Shown here piece by piece: positions 16,704 to 24,136 of a stretch of 30,040 nucleotides of DNA; position 1 is the first letter of the stretch, and each line of letters opens with the position of its first letter. Source of the DNA: JAERML01 sp035687895 (GTDB taxonomy: Bacteria > Bacteroidota > Ignavibacteria > UBA10030 > UBA6906). The notes beneath the pieces were generated by a model, which had not been told where the DNA came from, made no database searches, and worked only from the letters and a program-made list of their open reading frames with translations. The position numbers and the translations under genes were made by a program. The DNA lies in contig DASRUE010000217.1 of NCBI GenBank assembly GCA_035687895.1, positions 1 through 30,040 on the forward strand. Direction: 5' to 3'.

Positions 16704-17314
16704 GTCGACTTCTGTTTGCTATTCTTCTGATAGAGAAACTTGGCAACGAACATCAAAACCACAACAATGAGAACACCGGTGACGATCTGGCTGTATGTCG
16801 AGAGATATATCCCGATCTTCTGCCAGTTACTCCCAAGGGCGTACCCGCCGGCAAGGAGGATGCTATTCCAGACAAGGGCACTGACGAATGAGAGGAGTGT
16901 CGTCTTCACGAGATTCAACTCAGACATACCGGCAAAAAACGACACCACCGCACGCGTCCCGGCGAGGAACCTGTTCGCGATAATGATCCAGTAGCCATAA
17001 CGGGTGAACCAGGCCTCCACTTTCTTCACCGCTGTAATGGGGATAAACCTGATCTTCCCTTCTTCCAGAACTCTATCTCCGAACCAATCCCCGATCTTGT
17101 ACATCGCCACAAACCCCAACGTACTTCCCGCCGTCGCAGTCAAGAGGGCGGGCACGAAGCCGAGATGCTCGATGCCCACAAGCGAGCCGGCAAAGACGAT
17201 CACCAAATCACTGGGCGAAGGAGGAAAAACATTTTCAACAAAGGCAATGAGAAAGACAGCGAGGTATATCAGAAGCGGATCGAGCGACTGGAGGCTAAGG
17301 ATGAAGTCTTCCAC
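16700..17314 (-). CDS. DedA/VTT family membrane protein, possible undecaprenyl-phosphate translocase
   Basis: The 204-residue protein matches the DedA family: the N-terminal ENVFPPSPSDLVIVFAGSLVG with the conserved acidic residue and prolines, the central GYWIIIANRFLAGTRAVVSFFAGMSELN with the conserved R-F-x-x-G-x-R and G pattern, and several membrane segments. Some DedA proteins are known to return undecaprenyl phosphate across the inner membrane, and others move phosphatidylethanolamine. The overlap with a PAP2 phosphatase, which could produce undecaprenyl phosphate on the outer side, makes the first role attractive. It starts 3 bases after the ispF stop. The C-terminus is basic and cytoplasmic in prediction. 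Confidence 0.93.
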   Translation of the reverse strand: MEDFILSLQSLDPLLIYLAVFLIAFVENVFPPSPSDLVIVFAGSLVGIEHLGFVPALLTATAGSTLGFVAMYKIGDWFGDRVLEEGKIRFIPITAVKKVEAWFTRYGYWIIIANRFLAGTRAVVSFFAGMSELNLVKTTLLSFVSALVWNSILLAGGYALGSNWQKIGIYLSTYSQIVTGVLIVVVLMFVAKFLYQKNSKQKST

Positions 17315-17317
17315 GGT

Positions 17318-17803
17318 TCAGCGCTGGAGAATGAGAGCAACGGCATGCGCAGCAGCGCCCTGCTCAGTGCCGACAAAGCCGAGCCCCTCATGGGTGGTTG
17401 CTTTGATTGAAATCTGCTGGGTGGCAACGTGAAGGATGGTGGCAATGTTCAATCGTATTGGCTCAATGTGAGGATCAAGCTTCGGTTTTTCCAGCGCCAC
17501 TGTTGCATCCACATTGACCACGCTGTAGCGATGCGAGATCAGAAGATCCTCAACATGTTTCAGCAAGAGAAGGCTGGAGATGTCCTTATACCGCGGGTCG
17601 GTATTGGGGAAGTGCTTGCCTATGTCGCCCAAAGCCGCTGCACCAAGCAAGGCATCGCAAATTGCATGAAGCAGAATATCGGCATCCGAGTGCCCTTCCA
17701 ATCCCAGTGGATGCGGTATCTCCACTCCGCCAATGATGAGCTTCCGCCCTGCCACCAGACGGTGGACGTCGTACCCAAACCCGATGCGAAAACCCTGTTG
17801 GAT
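17318..17803 (-). CDS. ispF: 2-C-methyl-D-erythritol 2,4-cyclodiphosphate synthase, with apparent AUC start
   Basis: IspF makes the cyclic diphosphate intermediate of the MEP isoprenoid pathway. The conserved N-terminus FRIGFGYDVHRL lies upstream of the first ordinary start (GTG at 17755), which would remove the metal ligands D12 and H14 (third ligand H46 in DADILLHA). Reading back in frame gives CAA CAG GGT TTT CGC and then ATC (17801-17803), with only ACC, AAG and GGT before a stop codon. No ATG, GTG, TTG or CTG precedes the DVH motif. An AAGGT sequence sits suitably upstream of the ATC, so AUC initiation giving 161 residues is proposed. The other family blocks (GHSDADILLHAICDALLGAAALGDIGKHFP, ATTHEGLGFVG) are intact. 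A sequence error (C for G) is the alternative. Confidence 0.9.
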   Translation of the reverse strand: MQQGFRIGFGYDVHRLVAGRKLIIGGVEIPHPLGLEGHSDADILLHAICDALLGAAALGDIGKHFPNTDPRYKDISSLLLLKHVEDLLISHRYSVVNVDATVALEKPKLDPHIEPIRLNIATILHVATQQISIKATTHEGLGFVGTEQGAAAHAVALILQR

Positions 17804-17807
17804 GGTC

Positions 17808-18080
17808 TTACCTTATCTCAAAATGTGTGTACTCGTCCCCTGGCTGCTGCCACTCGATCTTCAAGTTCGTCACCTGCGCGGATCGGGGCCCGACCTTGAT
17901 TTCCTTGATCAACTCTTCCACGAGCGACCGTTCGCCGGCAACTTCAATCTCGACATTGCCGTTGTACAGGTTCTTCGCGTATCCCCTGAGTCCAAGCCCT
18001 TCGGCCTTCCGCGCAATGAACCACCGAAATCCGACACCCTGGACGAGCCCTTCGACAATGATGTGTACACCAATCTCCAT
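17808..18080 (-). CDS. acyP: Acylphosphatase
   Basis: The 90-residue cytoplasmic enzyme hydrolyses carboxyl-phosphate bonds such as acetyl phosphate or carbamoyl phosphate. The family signatures are complete: VQGVGFRWF with catalytic R19, and GYAKNLYNGNVEIEV with catalytic N37, followed by the expected ending GPRSAQVTNLKIEWQQPGDEYTHFEIR. Its stop lies 4 bases before the proposed ispF start, and the last codons provide the AAGGT that may serve ispF. It seems to be the first gene of the unit that runs through dedA and lnt. Its physiological substrate here is unknown. Confidence 0.95.
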   Translation of the reverse strand: MEIGVHIIVEGLVQGVGFRWFIARKAEGLGLRGYAKNLYNGNVEIEVAGERSLVEELIKEIKVGPRSAQVTNLKIEWQQPGDEYTHFEIR

Positions 18081-18094
18081 CTGGTCGCCGCATG

Positions 18095-18123
18095 AAAGTA
18101 CGATGATGGGCTGCGAAAGTCAA
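18095..18123 (-). promoter_or_regulatory. Possible promoter for acyP-ispF-dedA-PAP2-lnt
   Basis: TTGACT (18118-18123) and TACTTT (18095-18100) are separated by 17 bases on the minus strand. The predicted start would be only about 7-10 bases before the acyP ATG, so the transcript would be nearly leaderless. The -10 match is weak (3 of 6). Confidence 0.25.
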
Positions 18124-18136
18124 GAAATGAGGGTCT

Positions 18137-19015
18137 TCAGTCGAAAGTCCTCCCGAGTCCTGGAATGATATCGGAAAGCTGCGAGATCAGCACACCTCCT
18201 ATGATCAGTCCGCCACCAAGTATCCCCAGCGTTCCCAGTTGTTCACCCAGAACAAGGTGCGCAATCACCGACGCGATCACCGGCTCAATGGTGAAAATGA
18301 TCACCGCGCGGGTTGGAGTTGTGTCCTTCTGAAAACGCGTCTGCACCCACACGGACACGATGGTCGCAAAGACCGTGAGGTAGGCAAGCGTAAGCAATGA
18401 AAATGCCGAGAAAGTGAACATCACGTTCTCGAAGAGCACCACCGCAATAAATGAGAAGACCGTATTTGATGCCATCTGGAGAAACGTGAGCTGGGATGTA
18501 GACATCTCCTGCGACACGACGTCCAGGTAGACAATATAGATGGCAAAGACGAGAGCGCATCCGAGCGTGAGCGCGTCTCCAATGTTGAAGGCCGAGCCCG
18601 TGGGCTGGGTCAGGAACCACAACCCTGCCGTTACAATGACAACCCCCAGGATGTTGCCCAGGTTGGGAGACCGTCGCTCAACGATGAATTGCAGCAGTGG
18701 AACGAACACCACCATCATGCTCGTGATGAACGCCGACTTGGATGCCGTGGTGTAAACCATCCCGACATTCTGGAACACAAATCCAAGGAAGAGAAAGAAT
18801 CCGAGGATCGAGCCTTTGATGACAGCCGATGTGTGGATCGGGAAGAGCTGCCGACGAAAGAAAACGAGGAAGAAGGCGGCCGAAAGGGAAAAGCGAATGA
18901 CGATGAGGAGTACGGGCGAGATCTCCTGCATCCCCAGCTTTACTGCCGTGAATGTGCTGCCCCAGATCAGAGTTGTCGCGAGAAGCGCAGCTTCAGCCTT
19001 CCTTCGGGTTCTCAA
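18137..19015 (-). CDS. EamA-family (DMT superfamily) transporter
   Basis: The 292-residue inner-membrane protein has about ten hydrophobic segments arranged as two EamA repeats. The first begins ALLATTLIWGSTFTAVKLGMQEISPVLLIVIRF, the typical family opening. The second includes FVYVL-like helices and TRAVIIFTIEPVIASVIAHLVLGEQLGTLGILGGGLIIGGVLIS, the characteristic family ending. These carriers export or import amino acids, nucleotides or other small metabolites; the substrate cannot be told. The start appears to be TTG at 19015 with AGGA upstream, as no ATG occurs nearby. It lies 45 bases after the DUF362 gene and 56 bases before acyP, so it may or may not share a transcript with them. Confidence 0.92.
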   Translation of the reverse strand: MRTRRKAEAALLATTLIWGSTFTAVKLGMQEISPVLLIVIRFSLSAAFFLVFFRRQLFPIHTSAVIKGSILGFFLFLGFVFQNVGMVYTTASKSAFITSMMVVFVPLLQFIVERRSPNLGNILGVVIVTAGLWFLTQPTGSAFNIGDALTLGCALVFAIYIVYLDVVSQEMSTSQLTFLQMASNTVFSFIAVVLFENVMFTFSAFSLLTLAYLTVFATIVSVWVQTRFQKDTTPTRAVIIFTIEPVIASVIAHLVLGEQLGTLGILGGGLIIGGVLISQLSDIIPGLGRTFD

Positions 19016-19060
19016 CGGTGGAGATCCTGTGGCGTAACGGTAGGATGGTTGACAAAAGTA

Positions 19061-20182
19061 TCAGGTGGGAACGTGCTCATTCTCCCAGACTTCCCGTGTC
19101 TCATACTTCCGGAAGAGCTTTCCCCAGTCAGTCTTGGCTTTCCAGTCCTCAAAGACCTTCCTGTCCTTGAGAGGCCAGCGATAGTAGTCGTGGTACGCTT
19201 CCGAGCCGAAGATGAATGCATGGACGATCGGCGTCCGGAAGAAAAGCTTCTGCATCCCCTTGAGCGGACCGAACCATGCGAGATTGCCGAAGAGGCTGAC
19301 GCCGTTGTTGCCGACCGTGAATCCCCACGATTCGTTGGAGACGTCATCGCCGACGATCTCGATCTCCCGCACATCACCAACGCCAAGCCTGTCATTGTGC
19401 GCAACATTGATGTACTCGATGCTCATGGGATCGAAGCCCATCATCTTCGCTGCAACCGCGTCAATGGCCACCTGGTCTGCACTTGCGAGGATGTAGTTTT
19501 TCACCACGGGGAACATCGTCCGCGGCCCGGGGCCATTTCCCGCTGTCGTTCCATCCATCATGGCAAAGATACCGGTGTGGATTTCCTTCTGGATGGCCAG
19601 CAGGTCAACCAGCGTCTTGTGGATCCAACTATGCGTGTAATGGCGTTTCGTGTTCAGCAGTCCGCCGAAAGCGTTCTTCATCGCACCGGTGGTGGTAGTG
19701 TAGATGTGGCACTTCACCGTCGGGAGGTGGACGATGTTTTTCCCGAAGAAGTAGTCGGGAATCGTGATTCCTTCAGGAAAGATCGTGTTCAGCACATGCA
19801 TCTTTGCCTTCGGCGAGTACGTGACCCACTTCATGTCCCCCTCCTTGAAGTTGAAGAGAACAGGGATGTCGTACTTCCGAAAGATCGGGACATAGTTGTT
19901 GAGGTCCTCTCCCTTGAACGCATCTGTTACCACTGTCTTGTTCTGCACGCAGGAGATGTCGCCCAGTCCGGCCTTCTTCAGAGCGAGAATCGTCCCCTCC
20001 AACTGCCACGGTGTGGTATTCGCAGCCGGAAAAGGGAAATGCCATGAGATGTTGTCCTTGAGGATCGTCGTCGTTCCCGACCTGAGCGCAGATGTAATGC
20101 CAGCCAGCTCCCCAAGCCGCTGATAATCTTCAATCACTGTCTCCGGTTTTGTCCTAAGGACGGCTACTTTAGATTTCATCAT
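19061..20182 (-). CDS. DUF362 domain-containing protein
   Basis: The 373-residue protein resembles the DUF362 family: the N-terminal KVAVLRTKPETVIEDYQRLGELAG, the central ITIPDYFFGKNIVHLPTVKCHIYTTTTGAMKNAFGGLL, and MDGTTAGNGPGPRTMFPVVKNYILASADQVAIDAVAAKMMGFDPMSIEYINVAHNDRLGVGD. The function of the family is not settled; some members carry ferredoxin-type cysteine clusters, but none is visible here. The first 60 bases offer two adjacent ATG codons after AGGATAAGGG; the first is used. The C-terminal 100 residues (from GFTVGNNGVSLFGNLAWF) are rich in tryptophan and aromatic residues and look like a lineage-specific extension. It sits between a methylmalonyl-CoA mutase subunit and a transporter, which gives no firm clue. 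Confidence 0.8.
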   Translation of the reverse strand: MMKSKVAVLRTKPETVIEDYQRLGELAGITSALRSGTTTILKDNISWHFPFPAANTTPWQLEGTILALKKAGLGDISCVQNKTVVTDAFKGEDLNNYVPIFRKYDIPVLFNFKEGDMKWVTYSPKAKMHVLNTIFPEGITIPDYFFGKNIVHLPTVKCHIYTTTTGAMKNAFGGLLNTKRHYTHSWIHKTLVDLLAIQKEIHTGIFAMMDGTTAGNGPGPRTMFPVVKNYILASADQVAIDAVAAKMMGFDPMSIEYINVAHNDRLGVGDVREIEIVGDDVSNESWGFTVGNNGVSLFGNLAWFGPLKGMQKLFFRTPIVHAFIFGSEAYHDYYRWPLKDRKVFEDWKAKTDWGKLFRKYETREVWENEHVPT

Positions 20183-20258
20183 CCCTTATCCTGATGACCA
20201 ATGACTCTTTCTTTGACTCTACAAACTCCAAACTCTACCCAATTCCCAAACTGCTTCT
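20183..20258. repeat. Short degenerate repeat in the gap between DUF362 and methylmalonyl-CoA mutase genes
   Basis: On the minus strand the gap reads as variations of TAGAGTTTGGAGTTTGTAGA, with TTTGGGAATTGGG next to it. Such GAGTTTG-rich gaps look like fragments of a low-complexity dispersed repeat. No hairpin with a T run was seen. Confidence 0.3.
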
Positions 20259-21926
20259 CTAAAACACCGCCGCTTCCTCATACACCCCGAAGGCCTCGGT
20301 CAGACTTCCACACATCTCCCCCAATGTTACGTAAGCTTTGGTGCAAGCAATAAATCGTGGGAGAAGGTTCGTCCCGTCCACCGCGGCCTGTTTCAGTTCT
20401 CCCAATGTCCTGTCCACTTCTGCCCGGTTGCGCGAGTTTCTTACGTCGGCAATGCGTTTCCGCTGCTTGATTTCCACTTCGGGAGAGATGAGAAGAATGG
20501 GAATCTCGATCTTCTCATCCTCTTCCACAAACTCATTCACGCCAACGATGATCTTTTCCTTCTTGTCCAGCTCAAGCTGATAGCGGTACGCCGCCTCTGC
20601 GATCTCTCGCTGGAAGAATCCCGCCTCGATTGCAGGGATCACACCTCCAAGGGTGTCGATCTTCTCAAAATATGCCTCAGCCTCTTTTTCCATCCTATCG
20701 GTCAATGCCTCCACAAAATAGCTGCCGCCGAGTGGATCGACGGTGTTGGTTACTCCGGTTTCAAACGCAATGATCTGCTGAGTCCGCAAGGCAATCTTCA
20801 CCGCCTTTTCTGACGGGAGGGCCAGCGTCTCATCCATGGAGTTTGTATGAAGTGACTGGGTTCCACCGAGAACACCGGCCAGCGCCTGGAACGCCGTCCG
20901 GACGATGTTGTTTTCCGGCTGCTGGGCAGTGAGTGTACATCCCGCTGTCTGCGTGTGAAACCGGAGCGTTAATGACTTTTCGCTCTTTGCTCCGTACTTG
21001 TTCTTCATCCGCCGAGCCCAGATGCGGCGGGCAGCACGGTACTTGGCAATCTCCTCAAAGAAGTCGAGATGAGAATTGAAAAAGAATGAAAGCCGCGGTG
21101 CAAAGTCATCCACATTCATTCCCCGTTCGATGCACGCTTCCACGTAGGCAAAGCCATCGGCCAGGGTGAATGCAAGCTCCTGCACGGACGTGGAGCCTGC
21201 CTCACGGATGTGATAGCCGCTCACGGAGATGGGATTCCACTGCGGCATTTCTCTCGAACAGTACTCCACCATGTCCGTGATGATTCGCATGGAAGGATGC
21301 GGAGGATAGATCCACTCCTTCTGCGCGATGTATTCTTTCAGGATGTCGGCCTGGATCGTTCCCCGGAGGTCTTTCCCTTTCGCCCCCTGCTGCTCGGCAA
21401 CGGCGATGTAGAACGCCAGCATCATGGCCGCCGGCGCGTTGATCGTCATGGACGTCGAGACGTCCTTGAGCTTGATCCCTTTGAAGAGGATCTCCATATC
21501 GGCAAGTGAGCTGACGGAGACACCGCAAATTCCCACTTCGCCTTCCGAGATGGGTTCGTCGCAATCACGCCCCATGAGTGTCGGAAGATCGAACGCAACC
21601 GAGAGTCCAGTCTGGCCGTGGTCAAGCAAATAGTGGTACCGCTCGTTGGTATCCTCCGGCGTGCCGAACCCGGCAAACTGGCGCATCGTCCAGAGCTTCC
21701 CCCGGTACATGTTGTGGTGAATCCCGCGGGTGTAAGGAAACTCACCGGGAAAGCCGATATCGGACAGGTAATTGATGTGGGCGATGTCGTCGGGCGTGTA
21801 CAGGAGCTCGATCGGCTCTCCGCTGACCGTGGTGAACTTCGTCTGAAGTTGACGGGATGACTTTGCAGCTTTCTCAGCCCAACGCTTTTTTTCTGCCTTG
21901 ATCTTGTCGGTGCTGTTGGAATTCAT
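20259..21926 (-). CDS. Methylmalonyl-CoA mutase, catalytic (large) subunit without B12-binding domain
   Basis: The enzyme interconverts methylmalonyl-CoA and succinyl-CoA using adenosylcobalamin. The 555-residue protein covers the catalytic TIM-barrel only. Substrate residues known from Propionibacterium mutase are matched: Y74 (HHNMYRGKLW), R214 (PPHPSMRIITD), Y238 and H239 (ISVSGYHIREAG). Retaining Y74 and R214 favours methylmalonyl-CoA over isobutyryl-CoA, whose mutases carry Phe and Gln there. Other blocks are GLSVAFDLPTLMG, GTIQADILKEYIAQ, LRFHTQTAGCTLTAQQPENNIVRTAFQALAGVLGGTQSLHTNSMDETLALPSEKA. The C-terminal B12-binding domain (DxHxxG) is absent, so a separate small subunit must exist elsewhere. 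The start has AAGGAG upstream. Confidence 0.93.
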   Translation of the reverse strand: MNSNSTDKIKAEKKRWAEKAAKSSRQLQTKFTTVSGEPIELLYTPDDIAHINYLSDIGFPGEFPYTRGIHHNMYRGKLWTMRQFAGFGTPEDTNERYHYLLDHGQTGLSVAFDLPTLMGRDCDEPISEGEVGICGVSVSSLADMEILFKGIKLKDVSTSMTINAPAAMMLAFYIAVAEQQGAKGKDLRGTIQADILKEYIAQKEWIYPPHPSMRIITDMVEYCSREMPQWNPISVSGYHIREAGSTSVQELAFTLADGFAYVEACIERGMNVDDFAPRLSFFFNSHLDFFEEIAKYRAARRIWARRMKNKYGAKSEKSLTLRFHTQTAGCTLTAQQPENNIVRTAFQALAGVLGGTQSLHTNSMDETLALPSEKAVKIALRTQQIIAFETGVTNTVDPLGGSYFVEALTDRMEKEAEAYFEKIDTLGGVIPAIEAGFFQREIAEAAYRYQLELDKKEKIIVGVNEFVEEDEKIEIPILLISPEVEIKQRKRIADVRNSRNRAEVDRTLGELKQAAVDGTNLLPRFIACTKAYVTLGEMCGSLTEAFGVYEEAAVF

Positions 21927-22024
21927 GCAGACTCCTTAAGGAACAGTCAGTATTGCCGGTGGGCTAATTAACTGATTTCATAAGTGAAGTTCAAGGATAG
22001 GGTTTGGCATTCTGGAACAAACGA

Positions 22025-23890
22025 TCACGTCCTCCCAAACCGTCTGTCCAGTTCCTCCACGGAGATCCGGAGAACAATCGGTCGCCCGTGGGGACACACG
22101 TATGGCATCTTCGTAGCAAACAACTGGTCGATAAGTGATCGCATCTCCTGCTCGTTCAGCTTATCGCCGGCCTTGATTGCTGCCTTGCAGGAGAACGACT
22201 TGGCAAGGTTGTCCCGCACCTCCATCGGCGCATGCTGCTGGTACTCTTTGTACAGATCGAGGAGTTCGCCCACCACCTTCCCTTCACCGCCTGTGCGGAG
22301 GTCGGGAGGGACGCCGTCGATCACCACTGTTGTCTTTCCAAAGGGTTTGATGGAAAACCCAAGGAGCTCGAAATGCGGCAACAGCTCTGTCAATAACGCA
22401 AAGTCGCCCGGGCGAAGCTCCACCGTTTGAGGGAACAAAAGCTGCTGTGAGGAAGGAATGGCATTCTCGAACCGCGCCAGCGCCCGCTCGTACAAGACCC
22501 GCTCGTGCGCAACATGCTGGTCTACGATCATCAGCCCATTCCGTATCTGCGAGAGAATATACTTGTTGTGGAGCTGCCAGATCAGTGCGGTCTCTCCCTT
22601 TTCAGGACGGACCCCTTCGTGCGGGAGTGTCTTCGGTTCCATCTGAGCCGGACCTTCAACAGCACTTCGCTCAAACCGTTCGTCAATGTTAATGTTGCCG
22701 AGCAGACGCGAGGCAATGTCGGCGCCATCGGCTTGTCGGGGAGAAGAAAATGCAAAGTCCGGCTGTGTGGTTGGGAGTATCTCGCCCGTCGCCGTGTCGA
22801 TCCGTTGCTCCGGCCAGAGATGTTGTCGGCCCGTGAATCGGAGGCCCACCGTACCTTCTTCAATCCCCCGCTCGTTGAAAGTCGCCGCGGGAACTGCTTC
22901 GCTCATGGCAAGCGTCTTCCGGACAAGCGTGGAGACAAACCGATAAATGTTCTGTTCATCCTCGAATTTCGCCTCCATCTTTGAGGGATGGACGTTCACA
23001 TCCACACGGTGTGGATCGATATCGATGAAAAGGAGGAAGAACGGGAATGCCCCCTTGATCATCAGATGTTCGTAGGCAGAGAAGACCGCGTGCGAGATGT
23101 TGCGGTTGGTGATGTAGCGCTTGTTGAGGAAGAGATACTGGTTGGCCCGGGTCCTTTGTCCGAATGACGGCTTGCCGAGGTAACCGGAGACCGAAAGATA
23201 GTCGGTCTTCTCTTCGGTCCATACCATCCCACTGAACTGCCGCTCCCCAAACACATCGAGCAGCCGGTCTTCGAGTGTCCCTCCCCGCAGGTCGAGCACC
23301 GTATCGTCATCGCTGATGAACTTCACGGCCACTTCGGGATGGCTGAGAGCGACACGCTGCACGACATCGTAAATATGACGGAACTCGGTGTTCGTGCTCT
23401 TGAGGAATTTCAGCCTGGCGGGGACGTTGTAGAACAGATTCTGAACAGCGAACGAGGTCCCTGGTTCTCTCCCCTCTTTGGAAATGCGGAGACTGCCACC
23501 ACCGTCAATCTGAACAACCGTCGCAACATCATCCTCTGAACGCCGGGTCTTCATCGTCACCTGCGCCACAGCGCCAATGGAGGCAAGAGCCTCACCACGG
23601 AACCCGTACGTCGTGATGGCCTCAAGGTCTTCGTAGCTCGCAATCTTGCTCGTGGCGTGGCGTCCGAACGAAGCAACGGCATCCTGTTCGTCCATACCAA
23701 CGCCATCGTCCACCACCTGGATGAGCTTCTTTCCTCCATCCTTGACAATCACAGCGATGTTTTTCGCACTGGCATCGAGGGAGTTCTCCAGCAGTTCCTT
23801 CACGACGGATTCCGGACGCTGGATCACTTCCCCGGCGGCAATCTTGTTGGCAAGATGCTCGGGGAGTATTTGTATTCTACGGGGAGGCAT
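22025..23890 (-). CDS. mutL: DNA mismatch repair protein MutL
   Basis: MutL links MutS mismatch recognition to strand incision. I place the start at 23890 (MPPRRIQILPEHLANKIAAGEV), giving 621 residues; the open frame to 24070 runs through repeat-like intergenic DNA and adds nothing family-like. The GHKL ATPase motifs are clear: ANKIAAGEVIQRPESVVKELLENSLDA, DDGVGMD, ATSKI and TYGFRGEALASIG. In the C-terminal half DQHVAHERVLYE near residue 450 fits the metal-binding endonuclease motif (DQHA-x2-E-x4-E, with V for A). The later CKAAIKAGDKL and CPHGRPIVL match the other endonuclease motifs. So this is an incising MutL, as expected in bacteria without MutH/Dam. No clear ribosome site precedes the start. 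Confidence 0.96.
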   Translation of the reverse strand: MPPRRIQILPEHLANKIAAGEVIQRPESVVKELLENSLDASAKNIAVIVKDGGKKLIQVVDDGVGMDEQDAVASFGRHATSKIASYEDLEAITTYGFRGEALASIGAVAQVTMKTRRSEDDVATVVQIDGGGSLRISKEGREPGTSFAVQNLFYNVPARLKFLKSTNTEFRHIYDVVQRVALSHPEVAVKFISDDDTVLDLRGGTLEDRLLDVFGERQFSGMVWTEEKTDYLSVSGYLGKPSFGQRTRANQYLFLNKRYITNRNISHAVFSAYEHLMIKGAFPFFLLFIDIDPHRVDVNVHPSKMEAKFEDEQNIYRFVSTLVRKTLAMSEAVPAATFNERGIEEGTVGLRFTGRQHLWPEQRIDTATGEILPTTQPDFAFSSPRQADGADIASRLLGNINIDERFERSAVEGPAQMEPKTLPHEGVRPEKGETALIWQLHNKYILSQIRNGLMIVDQHVAHERVLYERALARFENAIPSSQQLLFPQTVELRPGDFALLTELLPHFELLGFSIKPFGKTTVVIDGVPPDLRTGGEGKVVGELLDLYKEYQQHAPMEVRDNLAKSFSCKAAIKAGDKLNEQEMRSLIDQLFATKMPYVCPHGRPIVLRISVEELDRRFGRT

Positions 23891-24009
23891 GGCAGTACTG
23901 ATACTATTCAACTCCCAACTCCATTTGTTCCTTCGCTTTCTTGCCTGAGTGTTGCGCTGCTTTGAACGTAATGTTTGTTGCAGGAAGCTCCTGGGTGAGT
24001 TGCTACTAA

Positions 24010-24135
24010 GACCTGCCCGCCAAATGTAGTCCATGTTGGCAGGCGGGCACGAAGACACAAATGTCCACAAAGAAAATCCAAAGCATATTCTTCATTTTAT
24101 TCCTTCTTCGCGTCTTTGTGCCTTTGTGGCAAAAA
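24010..24135. repeat. Inverted repeats in the ftsY-mutL gap
   Basis: Two repeat structures lie side by side. At about 24014-24048 TGCCCGCC and GGCGGGCA form 8-base arms around a loop that itself contains GCCAA and TTGGC. At about 24050-24135 the segments CGAAGACACAAATGTCCACA and CTTTGTGCCTTTGTGGC form an imperfect inverted repeat made of short CACAAAG/CTTTGTG units. Neither resembles a coding sequence. They look like dispersed intergenic repeat or REP-like elements; neither arm set is followed by a simple T run. Confidence 0.45.
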
Positions 24136-24136
24136 A

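Noticed and set aside
18689..20047. 452-residue plus-strand open frame
   Set aside because: It is antisense to the EamA and DUF362 genes and shows a composition typical of shadow frames.
23891..24070. 60-residue N-terminal extension of MutL
   Set aside because: It runs through inverted-repeat intergenic DNA, and family similarity begins at MPPRRIQILP.
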